Below, one piece after another: positions 23,301 to 33,977 of a stretch of DNA of 64,000 nt. The stretch is taken from NCBI GenBank assembly GCA_022559845.1, contig CM040118.1, forward strand, positions 161,220,331-161,284,330, in the 5' to 3' direction. Under the pieces are notes generated by a model. That model did no database searches. It was not told where the DNA came from and saw only the letters and a list, made by a program, of their open reading frames with translations. This DNA is from Amorphophallus konjac. Lineage: Eukaryota; Streptophyta; Magnoliopsida; Alismatales; Araceae. The position numbers and the translations under genes were made by a program. The stretch's first letter is position 1; each line of letters opens with the position of its first letter.

Positions 23301-24333
23301 GTATGGAGGAAGAAGATAGCAGCTGCACCCACAGCAGCCACTCATTCACTGGTCTAAGAGGGAAGAAGAGGATGATGATCCTCCTTGATCGGGCGAAGGT
23401 CGACGCACTAATGGCTTACGAACAACAACGAGGTTTTCACGAACGTAGCAGTAACATGGTTCCTTTGTTCGAAGAGCAAGATATTTATAGAGGAGATAAA
23501 GGTCTTTGAGAGGGTTCGAATGCTATTAAGGTAAAATTTTAATCCCTGCCATGGATTGGTTACGAGCTTTCCAATTCACTAGTCGCCTACCGTGTATTTC
23601 ATACGAAAACCCTAAGCCTCACCCTTCGAACAAGTATATGGGTTGGCTGGGTTAATAACGTTGGGTTTACATGGCCCATCTTTTATAACGTTGGATTCAT
23701 ATTAAAGCCGATGCATAATATATACAAATATGTATCTTAGCCTATGTATTATATGCCCTTGCTTTTCTGTTAAAGCCCTTCATATGTTTACTTATATTTA
23801 TCCTAAAACCGTAAGGCCCATTATACATATGTCTATATATATATATATGCTGCCCCTGCTAGTGGTTTACGGTTATAGCAAAGACCCATTTATGTGTTTA
23901 TATATATATATATCCATCTATATATATATATATGTCAATAGCCCATGGCCTTTCCCATATGGTTTACTTATAGGTTTAATAGGGAAGTCCACTATTCTCA
24001 ACTAATGGCCTACATGCATATGGTTCAACGTGGAAGTCCACTTATTCACCCATGATTATTAAGCCCATTACGTGAGTTGCATTAGTATAAATTCTTAAAG
24101 GTCCATTATTATTATCATTATTATTATTATTATTATTATTTACGAGTATACTCTTAGCTTAACATTATTGGGTTGGACTTTAATCCTTTTGAAGGATTTC
24201 TTTATAACCTTTTAATTAATATGTAGCCCCATTTTTCTTTTTAGACTATTTCTTTTATCAAAAATTTTTTTACCCATATTTGTTTTATGACGAATATAAA
24301 TATCTATCCTTTTAAAAATTTCGGGGTGCTACA
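20321..24333 (-). repeat. L 5' LTR (4013 bp)
   Basis: Same sequence as 16025-20034, with scattered substitutions and a 34-bp segment at 23561-23594 that the other LTR lacks. It also has the TATA box at 23482-23490. Confidence 0.93.
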
Positions 24334-24338
24334 TCTGG
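24334..24338. other. Right target-site duplication of L (TCTGG)
   Basis: Matches 16020-16024. Confidence 0.95.
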
Positions 24339-25600
24339 GATGGGCGAAAATGAAGCTCAAGATGAAAGCTGGAATGATGAGGGGCTCGTAGCAAACAATG
24401 GGTTTGAACGTTAAAGCGAGGAGAGTTCAAAGGTAAACCCTGATTCCGATGAAGAAGATGAGATTAGCTATGATGAATTGGTGAATGCTTATGATGAATT
24501 GTTAGACAAGTATAAAACATTGAAATCTGAAAATAGAAAATTGAAAAAAAAATAAAAACTCTTGTGTTGATAATTTCTCATGTGAGAAATGTTCTGATCT
24601 TAGGAACTTGAATGAAAACTTATTGCATAATGTTGATGTGCACAAAGAAACAATTTCATGCTTGAGAAATGAAAATGAAACTTTAATGGCTAAAATTTCA
24701 GAAATAGAAAATATTGTAAGGGAGCTAAAAGATAAATTGAGTTCTCTAGATAGTGATCAGATTTTGCTTAATGAGCTTGTTTCGAATGAAAAACTTGTCG
24801 AACAAATTGAAAAACTAAAAGATCAAAAGAAATTGTTATGTGATGAGTTGAAAGTCCTTGAAAAAGGAAAACATGTGGTTGATGGAGACCCTAAAAATGT
24901 TCATGTTTTGGAATAAGAAGTTGCAAACTATAAGACTATCAATTCTCTTTTAAATGATAAACTTGCACTGTGTGAAGAAGAGATTGCTAGTTCTGAATTG
25001 CATATCTTGTCCTTAGAAAATGAAATCAAAAATTTGAATGAATTCTTGTCCACATATGCAAAGCCAAATCAAAAATCAAAAAAAATTCTGATTTCTCTAG
25101 TGTGCGTGTCAACTGCTCACATGACAAACACTTTCACGCAACTAAAAGAAGGAATGTCTCTTGTTTCTATTGTGGGCTACATGGTCATATTTTTGAAGAT
25201 TGTTTTACAAAGAAAAGTGATGATGAGTGGTCCATCAAAAGAAATTTTTCGTGTCATTATTGTGGTGAATTTGGACATGTAATGAATGATTGCTATGTGA
25301 AGAAAAATGATGATGCAAATGACAAAAATGGTTTTGGAAAGAAACATGTAACTTGTTTTTACTATGGTAAAGTAGGCCACATGATGTATACATGTTCTTT
25401 GGTGAGAAGTGATGATGATTGGTGTTACAAAAGGAATGTTGCTTGTCATTATTGTGGTGAAAATGGTCACCAAATACATGATTGTTTTCTTATGAGAAAC
25501 AATGATCTGAATGCTATTACAATGTGAAAAAAGTCTTGTGGAAGTGTTACTAACCCCTCGGGACCCAAGATGGCTTGGGTACCCAAATCTCCAAAATGAG
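24339..25600 (+). pseudogene. O gag, C-terminal part: coiled coil and four zinc knuckles
   Basis: The gag resumes with an acidic linker (DSDEEDEISYDELVNAYDEL), a long coiled coil (24608-25090) and four CCHC knuckles starting at 25162, 25252, 25354 and 25444. The third has Tyr in place of the second Cys (CFYYGKVGH). It closes near 25560-25600 with a GPKMAWVPKSPK-type end, like other Sirevirus gag proteins. Breaks: the frame changes at A-runs near 24541-24552 and 25078-25086, with stops near 24406 and at 24914-24916 and 25525-25527. No protease follows. Confidence 0.8.
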
Positions 25601-27242
25601 AATCTATTTTGCAGGGGCGCCTTGAGGCCAAGGAATGATAACAAATAAAGGTCTCTCAAGGTCAAGGTAAGAAAATAGAGTGTGTGCTTCATAATCTGTA
25701 GTGGCTTATGGCACTTGATATAAGTGCTCCTATGACAAGTATTGACTCTCAAACTTTGAATGGTCTTTGGTTCTCTTCTGATGTGTAGAAAATGCATGAT
25801 TAGCTGTGGAGAAATGAATAATGTGAGGTGTGTGCATGAGGTCATTTGGTGTTGAATATCGTTATGGTCAAACTGCTTGAGCACATTTGAGATTAACTGA
25901 GTGTCTGGTATCTCAAATAGTGTGTAGTAGAAAGGTGGATTACCTCCACCTGGATACTCTCATTATGTGTGAGTAGGGTCTTCAGACCTACACCTCCACC
26001 TCATACTAGAACTTGGAGAAATCAAATGGCCATTTGTGAATTTTTTTTCTCACGTGCATAAATCTAAAATGGATCTGAATATATGTTTCTAAGTTATCTC
26101 TGAAATCTTACTCATTGCTTATTGTTAAGCAAGTCTGTTTGTGGAATGGACTGCATGTTCACATAGTTTTCTTGCTGAATGTTTTTGACTAAGTTTTGAA
26201 GTATGTGTGTGGTGCATTGCATATTCCTGAACATATCTAAATTCTTGTTCACAAAAACATGAAATGAAGAATGACTGGACACTAGTTTAAATGTTTTCGA
26301 TGCACCAAGTGAGGGGGAGTGTTTGGATGAATGAAAAAGTGAATGGTGTTTCTCAGCTCAAATTTGCTGCATATATATCCAAAGAATTGCATACACCTAT
26401 GTCTGCATGAACTTGAACAATGCATTCTTTTTTTTTGCAATTATTGTGATATTCTTGCGTGCTAGTTTGGACTCACTTTTTGTTGACTTTGGCAATTCAC
26501 ACACATCACTTCACACGATGTGAATAAATATAGTTTTTGAATGCCTAACACTGTTCATAAAGTCTTTCATACTTAGCTCACATTTTGTGAATAACTATTC
26601 AGGTTTGCATACACAGTTTACATACTTATTTTCATGCTCATATCATGCATACCCTTGCATATTTGTAGATAGGAATGATTTTCAATCATCCTTCAATTTA
26701 CATGCATACACTTGCATAGATACTTGATATACGTGTGTGCTTGAATGCCATGATTATCTGGTATATCAAATGGCGATTGTGGAGGGTTGGATTGTGTCCA
26801 ACTGGAAGCCTTCCCCATGCTTGATGGTAGTCTTCGGACCTACATTCTCAGCCAAGTACCAGTAATCAACTTGTGTGAAAACTTTACCTCGATGGATGTT
26901 TGAGTGTATATATATTATATCACCCTTTCTTTGAAAACATCCTATGACCTTTTTCCCGTGCTAGATAAAATTGCTTTGATGTAGACGTTTGTTACATGGC
27001 ACATATTAAGGGGGAGTTTTTGCTCATAACTATGCATACACTTAGGGGGAGACATAATTATGATTAGACTAATTCATGTCTTACATTCAATACAACCACC
27101 CACACACTTTGCACCTTTTTGAGATAAATGATTCAATCTAATAAGGATTACAGTTATTCTACTCAACACTCTTAAGGGCTCTTGAATCTCTACATGGAAA
27201 TCACATGTCTCGTACGGAAAAAGCTATTTGCCCCACCAAAAC
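25601..27242 (+). other. O long non-coding segment after gag
   Basis: Where pol should begin there is only AT-rich non-coding DNA. GAGGGGGAGTG (about 26310) and AAGGGGGAG (27008, 27042) look like extra polypurine tracts. A degenerate direct repeat (TCTGGTAT-TCAAAT...CTTC-GACCTACA) appears near 25907-25995 and 26757-26845. Confidence 0.6.
27238..27242. other. Left target-site duplication of G (AAAAC)
   Basis: Identical to 46797-46801. Confidence 0.93.
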
Positions 27243-28799
27243 TGATGTGACACACTAAGGCAAATGATGAAGAATGCAGTAGGTGAATGTGAGCCCTTGG
27301 ACCTTATTCGCAAACATAATCGTAAGACTCGAGGTTGATTGGAAATCGCCGACCAACCGTGCACACCCGTTACCCGTGGTGACTCGGTGATGCTGAGTCG
27401 AGGTAGTGGAACAAGACCCTTTCCGGTAGAGGGCCAGCAAGGCTATGGTTTTCCCTCCTGAGGGTACAGTGCCCAAAATCAAGGGCGGACCAGGTGCCTT
27501 GAGGGCATTGGGTCACTCTCTCACTTTAGCCCACGGTGACCACACATAAACTGGAAGCTCCGGGAACGAGCGCTCTCTCACCGACCAGCGGACTAGTTTC
27601 GCAGATATTAAGTGAAAAGATACAGAGGAGGGCAAGGGCATAAGCTCACCTGGTTGGTTTGAAGAAACCAACCCCGTTCGGAGACGATGGGCGAGCGGGA
27701 AAGTGTGGGTTCCCCGCACACTACGCCGATGAAGCTTCGGTCGAAGACCTTCTAGTACAAAACTACTCCTCGCACAAGAGGGTGATCGTGGGGTGGGGAA
27801 AATAGAGGTTACAATCAAACACTACCTCCACGCAGGGAGGGGCGCTAAGCCGGCCAGGCGGGGTGGGGATATTTGCTTGAATTGCGCCGATGGAGCACCC
27901 TACCGAATCTGCCCAGGTCTGGAACAGCAGGATAGGGAGTCGGTGTAGTCGCCGCTGTGCACTCCCCCGAGCTCAGAAGTCTCCAAAACCAGTGCCAAAT
28001 TGTTGCTAACTGACCCTGGTACGCTGGTGAATTTTGGTGGACAGCTCCTTCATCACCACCTGTCGGAGTGGACCCTGGAACAGGTGCCCTGCGCTCTGAC
28101 TTGGTCTGGTTCCAGGATGCTGTAGCAGAAAGATCTGGGTGCCACGACCGCTCCTGAAGCCCGAACGAGGCGAGACCAAAACGAGAACGACCGCAGACGA
28201 GTCCTCTTCGAATGGCCACCAGGGAAGGCACCAGACGATGTTGGGGCAGAGAGGGAGAGCCCGTTGAGTGGGGAGGTGTCTGGTCAGGTCCTGAGTGGCC
28301 TGATCTGCGCACCCGGGGGGAGAAAAATTGGAAAACATTCCTCCAGATGCCAAACGGGATGCTGTCTTCTGCTGATGGAAGTAGATTGGATGTAGAAGAC
28401 CCCGGCCAGACGACGTCTTCAGAAGTGATGGGGTGTGGCTGTGGGAGCTTCTGCACTGCAGCTCTAGTCCAGTTTCAGGTCTCGGTTGTGCAGTCGGACG
28501 AGAATGAACCCTTCGGACAGTAGGGATGTCGGATGCCATCGAGACCACCTCAGCTGCGAAGCTATCTTGACGAACTTTCCGTCAATGTATGGTACGCTTC
28601 CAGACGACGCCGAATGACCTCGAGGCAGGTTCTGCAAGTCGGGCTCCTACTGCTGCCTGTGAACTGGATAGAGCAGGAAGGTGAATGATGTTGGTAATGG
28701 TGGGGAGGGGTGAAGGGACTACAATGGGGAGAGGGCTCATGGCTGTGGGGCTTGGATGGGGGTGAGTAGAGATGGTGGAGAGGCTGGAGAAGAGGGCTG

Positions 28800-29130
28800 G
28801 GTCGCAGCTAGCAGGTGGAGGGGGAGGGAGGTGCGGCCAAGGGTGGAAGGTGAGAGAGAGAGGGGGGGGGGGCGCAAATGGGCTTAGGGGAATGGGGAGA
28901 TGGGTTAATGGAGGGGTTAATGGTAGCCTAGGGGATGGGAAGGGTTGCCTTGGGGAGGGGAAGGGGTGCTTGGGGGAAGGGATTCCCCCTTGGGAAGGTG
29001 AAAGGTTGTATGGGGAAGGGGAAAGGTTGCTTGGGAAGAGGGAGAGGTGCCTAAGAGAAGGGGATTCCACCTAGGGGTTGGAGGTGGATTAAATGGGAGG
29101 TATGGGGAAGGGGGAGGGGTCTTAATTAGA
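28800..29130. repeat. G-rich minisatellite in the G LTR
   Basis: Degenerate GGGGAAGGGGAAAGGTTGCTTGGG-like units of about 25-30 bp with a (G)10 run near 28863. The second copy is at about 45890-46215. Confidence 0.8.
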
Positions 29131-29202
29131 GGTGAATAGGGAGGAGAGAGAGTGAATTTTGAAATTGGGGGTGGGGAGGAGAGAGAATGGGGTTCGCCCC
29201 CT

Positions 29203-29272
29203 TTAGAGAGAGAGAGAGAGAGAGAGAAATAGAGAGAGAGCTAGAGAGGTAGAGTGAGAGAGAGAGAGAGCA
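29203..29272. repeat. (GA)n microsatellite in the G LTR
   Basis: A GA run with short interruptions just downstream of the TATA box in element orientation. The copy at 46335-46395 differs in length. Confidence 0.9.
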
Positions 29273-29333
29273 CAAGGGTTTCAATATTCAACTCAAATTT
29301 TTTTCATTAGTTCCAAATGGAGGGTTTGGAGTC

Positions 29334-29343
29334 CTATTTATAG
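29334..29343 (-). promoter_or_regulatory. G LTR TATA box (CTATAAATAG)
   Basis: Minus-strand CTATAAATAG about 330 bp from the LTR start, identical at 46459-46468 in the 5' LTR. Confidence 0.6.
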
Positions 29344-29754
29344 GGAACTCCAAATTTATAAAAAGTCCCTGCTAAAAAGACTAATGACACATTTCTACGG
29401 GGAAGGGGGCGCAAGTGGGCTAAGCCCAAGTGATTGGGCCCATCACCCACATGATGACTACTAGACTTAGGAACATAACCACATAACATAGGTACTGGAC
29501 TCAATTAAAAGATAAATTACATCAAGATGACTCAAAATAAAGACAAGAAGTACACCAAAGTGATCCATCAAAGTGCTGTGGAGGCCTGGATGACATGGAG
29601 CTCAAGTGTGGCCCACATCAAAAGGAAGGGAGGTCCCGAGCCAGAGGGAATCATGGGTGATGCCCTCATCAATTCCCCCGGGCCGCGAAGAGCTCGACTC
29701 TGTCGAGTAGGGGCCCTCCCTGCTGCGATACTGCTCCAATAGGTCGGGGTCCAG

Positions 29755-30260
29755 CTACTGGAGATCCTCCCGACTCACCCAGGCGTCATCCGACGGTGGC
29801 CGTCCCTTCCACCTAACCAGATATCGCTCATACGCCTTGCTCCGTGTGGTGGTGATCTGTTCACCTAATATCCGCTCTACTTGATCACGCTGGTTTCTCG
29901 GGCCGGATGGAGCTCTCGTTTGTGTAGGGACTCTCTCAAGGGGTGGGATAGGCTGGATCTCCTCACTGGGTGTCACCGTGGGACCCTTGTAGGGCACCAG
30001 GTCCGCTACATTGAAAGTGGGACTTACTCCGTATTTCTCGGGGAGGTCCAACACATAAGCATCAGTGCCAAGGCGTCTCAACACCTGAAAGGGGCCTGGT
30101 CCACGAGACCTCAACTTTGAGATATTTCCAGGGAATAATCTCTCAGTTCTCACCATCACAAAATCACCAACTTGGAATTCTTGGTGGCTACGGTGGGAAT
30201 CAGCTGACTTCTTATAAACCTCATTGCTATTGTTGATTTGTTTGCGAATAGTGCCATGCA
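29755..30260 (-). pseudogene. G integrase C-terminus with chromodomain
   Basis: The frame encodes the gypsy integrase tail (LHGTIRKQINNSNEVYKKS, FQVGDFVMVRTERLFPG, FQVLRRLGTDAYVLDLP, FNVADLVPY) followed by a chromodomain (ILGEQITTTRSKAYERYLVRWKG..DDAWVSREDL). A chromodomain here is the signature of chromoviruses and is thought to guide integration to marked chromatin. The zinc-binding and D-D-E parts of integrase, RT, RNase H and protease are missing upstream, so this fragment could not integrate DNA alone. It ends about 85 bp before the 3' LTR. Confidence 0.85.
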
Positions 30261-30560
30261 GTGTCATGAATGATGATCGTCTAAAGATGAAGGGAGGGCC
30301 TGGACAACCAAATTCAGCCCTATCAAGTGTTACATTTGTTTTGACGGACTTAGGGGGACCGGGGAATCCATAAATGGCTCTATCATGCATGGACTTTATA
30401 ACAATGGTTGGAGGGCCGGGGCATCCATAGGGGAATCTATTGCGCATGGGTATAGCAAATGCCGGGGGTCCCGGACATCCATGAAGGTTCGTAACATGAT
30501 TAAGGCCAATGATGAATGTGGGAGGACCTTTGGACCAATCAGCATCCGACTTGACATGTG
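30261..30560 (-). repeat. ~66-bp repeats encoding CPGPP units, fused before the integrase tail
   Basis: In the same frame as the chromodomain, YGCPGPPTIV, YGFPGPPKSV and FGCPGPPFIF recur about every 22 residues; more degenerate copies continue to about 30560. This is not part of known integrase and marks the junction of the deletion. Confidence 0.65.
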
Positions 30561-31748
30561 GGTGTCATGTATGAAAGGACCCGACTTTCTATTCATGCCA
30601 AGAGGTGTGATGTGCCAAGACATAGAAATTCCTTTCCCATAGGTGACTTCCTTGTGTGGGGTGGTGGGGTGACCTTCGAGCTTCCACTCAAAAGGGTCAT
30701 AGGGGTCAAAGAAGGTATGTGTCATGGAGTGGGGCACTTTCTTGTTTCCTAGGTGTATTTCTCCCTGGTGGGTTGGGTCTATCCTGGTGGGTTGGGGTAG
30801 GAAAAGGTTGGTGGTGAGTAAGGTGGGTGGGTATAGGAAGGGATCGAAGGGGTCATGGTAAGGGTCACCTAGGGAGAGGAACTCTAGGTCCTCATGGTCC
30901 TCACATAGTGGTGAGTCATCCTCCTCTAATCGAACAATTGGGTCAAAGTTCATGAATGGAGGGCTTGATGTTCTACCGGAGATAAGCAACTCTAGTTTGC
31001 GGATAGCATCGGGCTCATCGGGTGTAGGGAGGAATAGAAGAAGGTCGCTAGTGTAGCAACCCACAGTGTAAATCGAGGAGATGGACCCGACACATAGGTG
31101 TAGGAGGTCAAGGCTCCTAGGTCGGTTGGCTACAGTGGTCAACATGCCAGTTAACTCCATTTGCCAAGATAGACCCTTAAGAAGATCCCCTAATGTTTCC
31201 ACTTGATAGGATGATTGGATTGTGGTGTGATAGGTGGATAAGGGTACTATAGGAAGGTTTTGTTCCATCGGAGGACAAACATGGGCCATGATATCTCTAA
31301 TTGGGTTCTCCTTCAGCCAACATAAAAGGGGTTCTCCTAAGATGAGCTCGGCCCCAACTAGGGAGGGTGGTGTAGGGTGAAGACCACTGTGCGAGGTTTC
31401 TTCTTCAACTTGGACATGTGTTTCCCCCACAGTTGGGATGGTGACCATGGTGTTCTCCTCATCTAGGTGGTCGGGTGTGTGAGCCAGGGCACTTCTTACA
31501 CATGGGATGGGAACTTCTCGGCCTAACTCATGACATTATGACTCGTATTCTTCTTCCCAATCGGGGGAGGCCTCATGTACCTCAATCTCATTCTCATCCC
31601 TTTGGGGTGTAGAGGTTTTACTCTCCAAGGGAAATGGAAGGTCTTTTGGGGATGGGGTGATGATAGCTGGTGTGGGGTGCACCCGGGGTGGTGAGGGTGT
31701 TCGAACTTGGGTTGTGTTTGGGAGTGGAAGAAGTGGAGACCTAAGTTG
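30396..31748 (-). CDS. G proline-rich ORF, second part, unknown function
   Basis: The frame from 31748 to 30396 continues the first part (43717-44304) in phase across the copia A insertion and has one stop (TAA near 31533) before ATG 31448. From that ATG 350 codons are open. It contains SPPRVHPTPAIITPSP-type Pro-rich sequence, then acidic and aromatic stretches (LEEDDSPLCEDHEDLEFLSL; GDPYHDPFDPFLYPP). No enzyme motif is seen. It overlaps the CPGPP frame by about 50 bp in another phase. Confidence 0.55.
31744..31748. other. Left target-site duplication of A (AGTTG)
   Basis: Identical to 43712-43716. Confidence 0.95.
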
Positions 31749-32500
31749 TGTTGAAGTTAGATGGAAGGCTCTATCACCACAGGATGTGGATAATAGATCA
31801 ACTGGCTATTTAAAAATTAGGCCTAGAATCAAATGCAGAATTAGAAGAACACTAAACGAACACAGCCAATGCACTGAATGAAACACACAAGATCTGCTAA
31901 ACAAGCAATCAAACACACGAGAGACAAAAGACTTTTAGGTGGTTCGGTCAATCCGACCTACGTCCACCCCACATTCAACTCGAATGTGGATTACTGCTGA
32001 TACACAGCTTCAATCAGCTGGGCTCTACAGCTTGCCAACAACGGCTGGGGCTTACAGCTTATCCCGACCAGAGGAACACCCTCTGCAACAGCTGAGCTTC
32101 ACAGCTTGCTCTGCTGGGCACTACAGCTTAGCCGACCAGAGGAACACCTCTGCAACCCGCTGCCTCACAGCTTGAAGCCGCTGACTAACAGCTTGATAGA
32201 ACAAGAGTTTTCAAAGAGAAAATAGCAAGACTGAAAACAAATAAAACACACAATCGAATGGAAGAAAACCAAAACGACTTTAGCTCAAAGTTGAGCAATA
32301 TCAGCTCTGGTAACTGGACCAAGAGACTGATTCACAAGCTCTCACAATAACTCTCTCAACTCATCTCTCTTTTTCTTCTTCTCTCCTTTTCTTCTTCTCT
32401 GCTTTTCTTCCTCTCACAGTGGATCTCGGTGGCTGCTGCTTCAGACTAGATGTATAGACTTCGCCAACTTCGATCAGCCTTTACAGAAGATGAAGACTGA

Positions 32501-32509
32501 TATATATAA
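32501..32509 (-). promoter_or_regulatory. A LTR TATA box
   Basis: Minus-strand TTATATATA, immediately downstream (element sense) of the motif array; repeated at 42236-42244. Confidence 0.6.
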
Positions 32510-32694
32510 CAGCAGCAGGTGGATAAGGGCGCGTGGCTTCCACGTTTTCCCGCCCAAGGAATTCTCCAGATTCGACGTGCTTCCATCCACGTGGCAGCAT
32601 CTGGTCACCTCGTCCTCCTGGGATCACGAGCCATGTCAGCAATCTCAGTAGAGAATCCCTGTCAGACAGAGTATCGGATGATCAGATTAAATAA

Positions 32695-33835
32695 CAACTC
32701 TGTATAGACTTATCAGAAGAACTTCATTGTATAGACTTCATATAAGTGAAAGCTATGTACAGACTTGCTGTATGAAGCAACCGCTGTACAGACTTAGGTG
32801 ATATGAAGACTGTCAATGTATAGACTGAGTGAAGATCAATGAAATGTACAGACTTAGCAAATGAATATGCAATGTGTAGACTTCATGAATGAAGATGCAA
32901 TGTGTCGACTTCATGAATGAAGATGCAATGTGTAGACTTCAGTGAGAAGATGCAATGTGTAGACTTCGGTGAGACTCAATTGAAGACAGACGATGTATAG
33001 ACTTCACGACTGATGGATGCAATGTACAGACTTTGCAAGATGTGAAGGAGTTGAGTGTATAGACTTCACGATGTGAAGACTTGTCAACAAATGACTGTAC
33101 AGACTTGAGGTGAAGACCGATGTATAGACTTTCCAAAAGAACGTCTGTATAGACTTGAAGCAATGGAAAACATCGACTGTATAGACTTTGAATTGCAACG
33201 TAGGTAAAGGCATCGATGTATAGACTTCGAAGCTAAACGTAGGTAAATAACCCAATGTGTAGACTTTGAATCGCAACGAAGGAACATATGCCAATGTACA
33301 GACTTTGGCAAACAACGATGTACAGACTTGGCCAAACAATCCAATGTATGGACTTGAGGCATGGAGGCCAATGTAGAGACTTTACCTCGTGCAAGCTATA
33401 GTGACTGAATGTATAGACTTCGAACTCTTGAGCTCTGCATAGACTTTGCAGTCAACAGGCGATGTATAGACTTTGGAGTCTGAGACCAATGTACAGACTT
33501 TGTAAAACAGAAGCTTGTATAGACTTGGAAGATCAAGACGCTATGGAAGATGGTCATTGTATAGACTTAGATGCCATTGACAAATGCATGCTACAGTCCA
33601 ATGTGTGGACTTACATGAGACGCTCATTGAGACGCTCAATGTACAGACTTCGCCTTAGACTCTAAAATGAGACGGACAGTGTATAGACTTGGCCAATGCA
33701 CTGTGGATGTATGGACTTTGACGTCTGCATGCTATGCAATGTACACACTTGGTGACTTCACATGTTGTGCAATGTGCAGACTTTGATGCCCAACAGCGAT
33801 GTATAGACTTTGAGACTTTGAGTGTGTGTTCAGTG
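32695..33835 (-). repeat. TGTAYAGACTT array in the A 3' LTR
   Basis: About 35 copies of TGTATAGACTT or TGTACAGACTT, with variants TGTGTAGACTT and TGTGTCGACTT, at a mean step near 31 bp. All point the same way; the sequence between copies is not repeated. The array fills the LTR part upstream of the TATA box. The other LTR copy is 42430-43565. Confidence 0.93.
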
Positions 33836-33977
33836 TGAAAACAAGATGAAATGCATAGACAATCTGATAAAGTAATTTCATCAAAACATAAACAGTGTTG
33901 CCAATCAATCAAAACAATGTGTTGCCATATGAAGTAAGGTTACATGTCAACACTATCAACACATAGGAGTCACAACA

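Larger units (their letters stand above)
16025..24333 (-). mobile_element. Element L: two ~4.0-kb LTRs around a 286-bp internal region
   Basis: The element is 8309 bp with a 5-bp TCTGG duplication. On the minus strand its LTRs begin TGTAGCACCCCGAAA and end GGCGTGACA. The primer site and polypurine tract flank an internal region of only 286 bp with no coding capacity. It is a complete, properly bounded, non-autonomous LTR retrotransposon whose LTRs make up about 97% of its length. LTR style resembles gypsy elements, but without coding sequence the lineage is an inference. Confidence 0.93.
27243..29671 (-). repeat. G 3' LTR (2429 bp)
   Basis: Pairs with 44365-46796. It holds a G-rich minisatellite (28800-29130), a GA microsatellite (29203-29272) and a TATA box (29334-29343). 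Confidence 0.93.
31749..33977 (-). repeat. A 3' LTR (2229 bp)
   Basis: Almost identical by eye to 41470-43711, apart from a short deletion near 31795 where the other LTR reads CTAGAGGGGGGGTGAATT. TATA box TTATATATA at 32501-32509. Confidence 0.95.

Noticed and set aside
25177..25884. 235-codon minus-strand ORF
   Set aside because: It is antisense to the gag zinc knuckles, which have clear CCHC spacing on the plus strand; its sequence looks like a membrane-protein artefact of a reversed repeat.
28582..29070. Proline-rich minus-strand ORF (and twin 45624-46199)
   Set aside because: It arises from the G-rich minisatellite read backwards inside an LTR; frame and length differ between the two LTR copies.
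33462..33665. MYRL-rich ORFs in the A LTR array
   Set aside because: They are artefacts of the TGTATAGACTT repeats in the antisense direction of the element.
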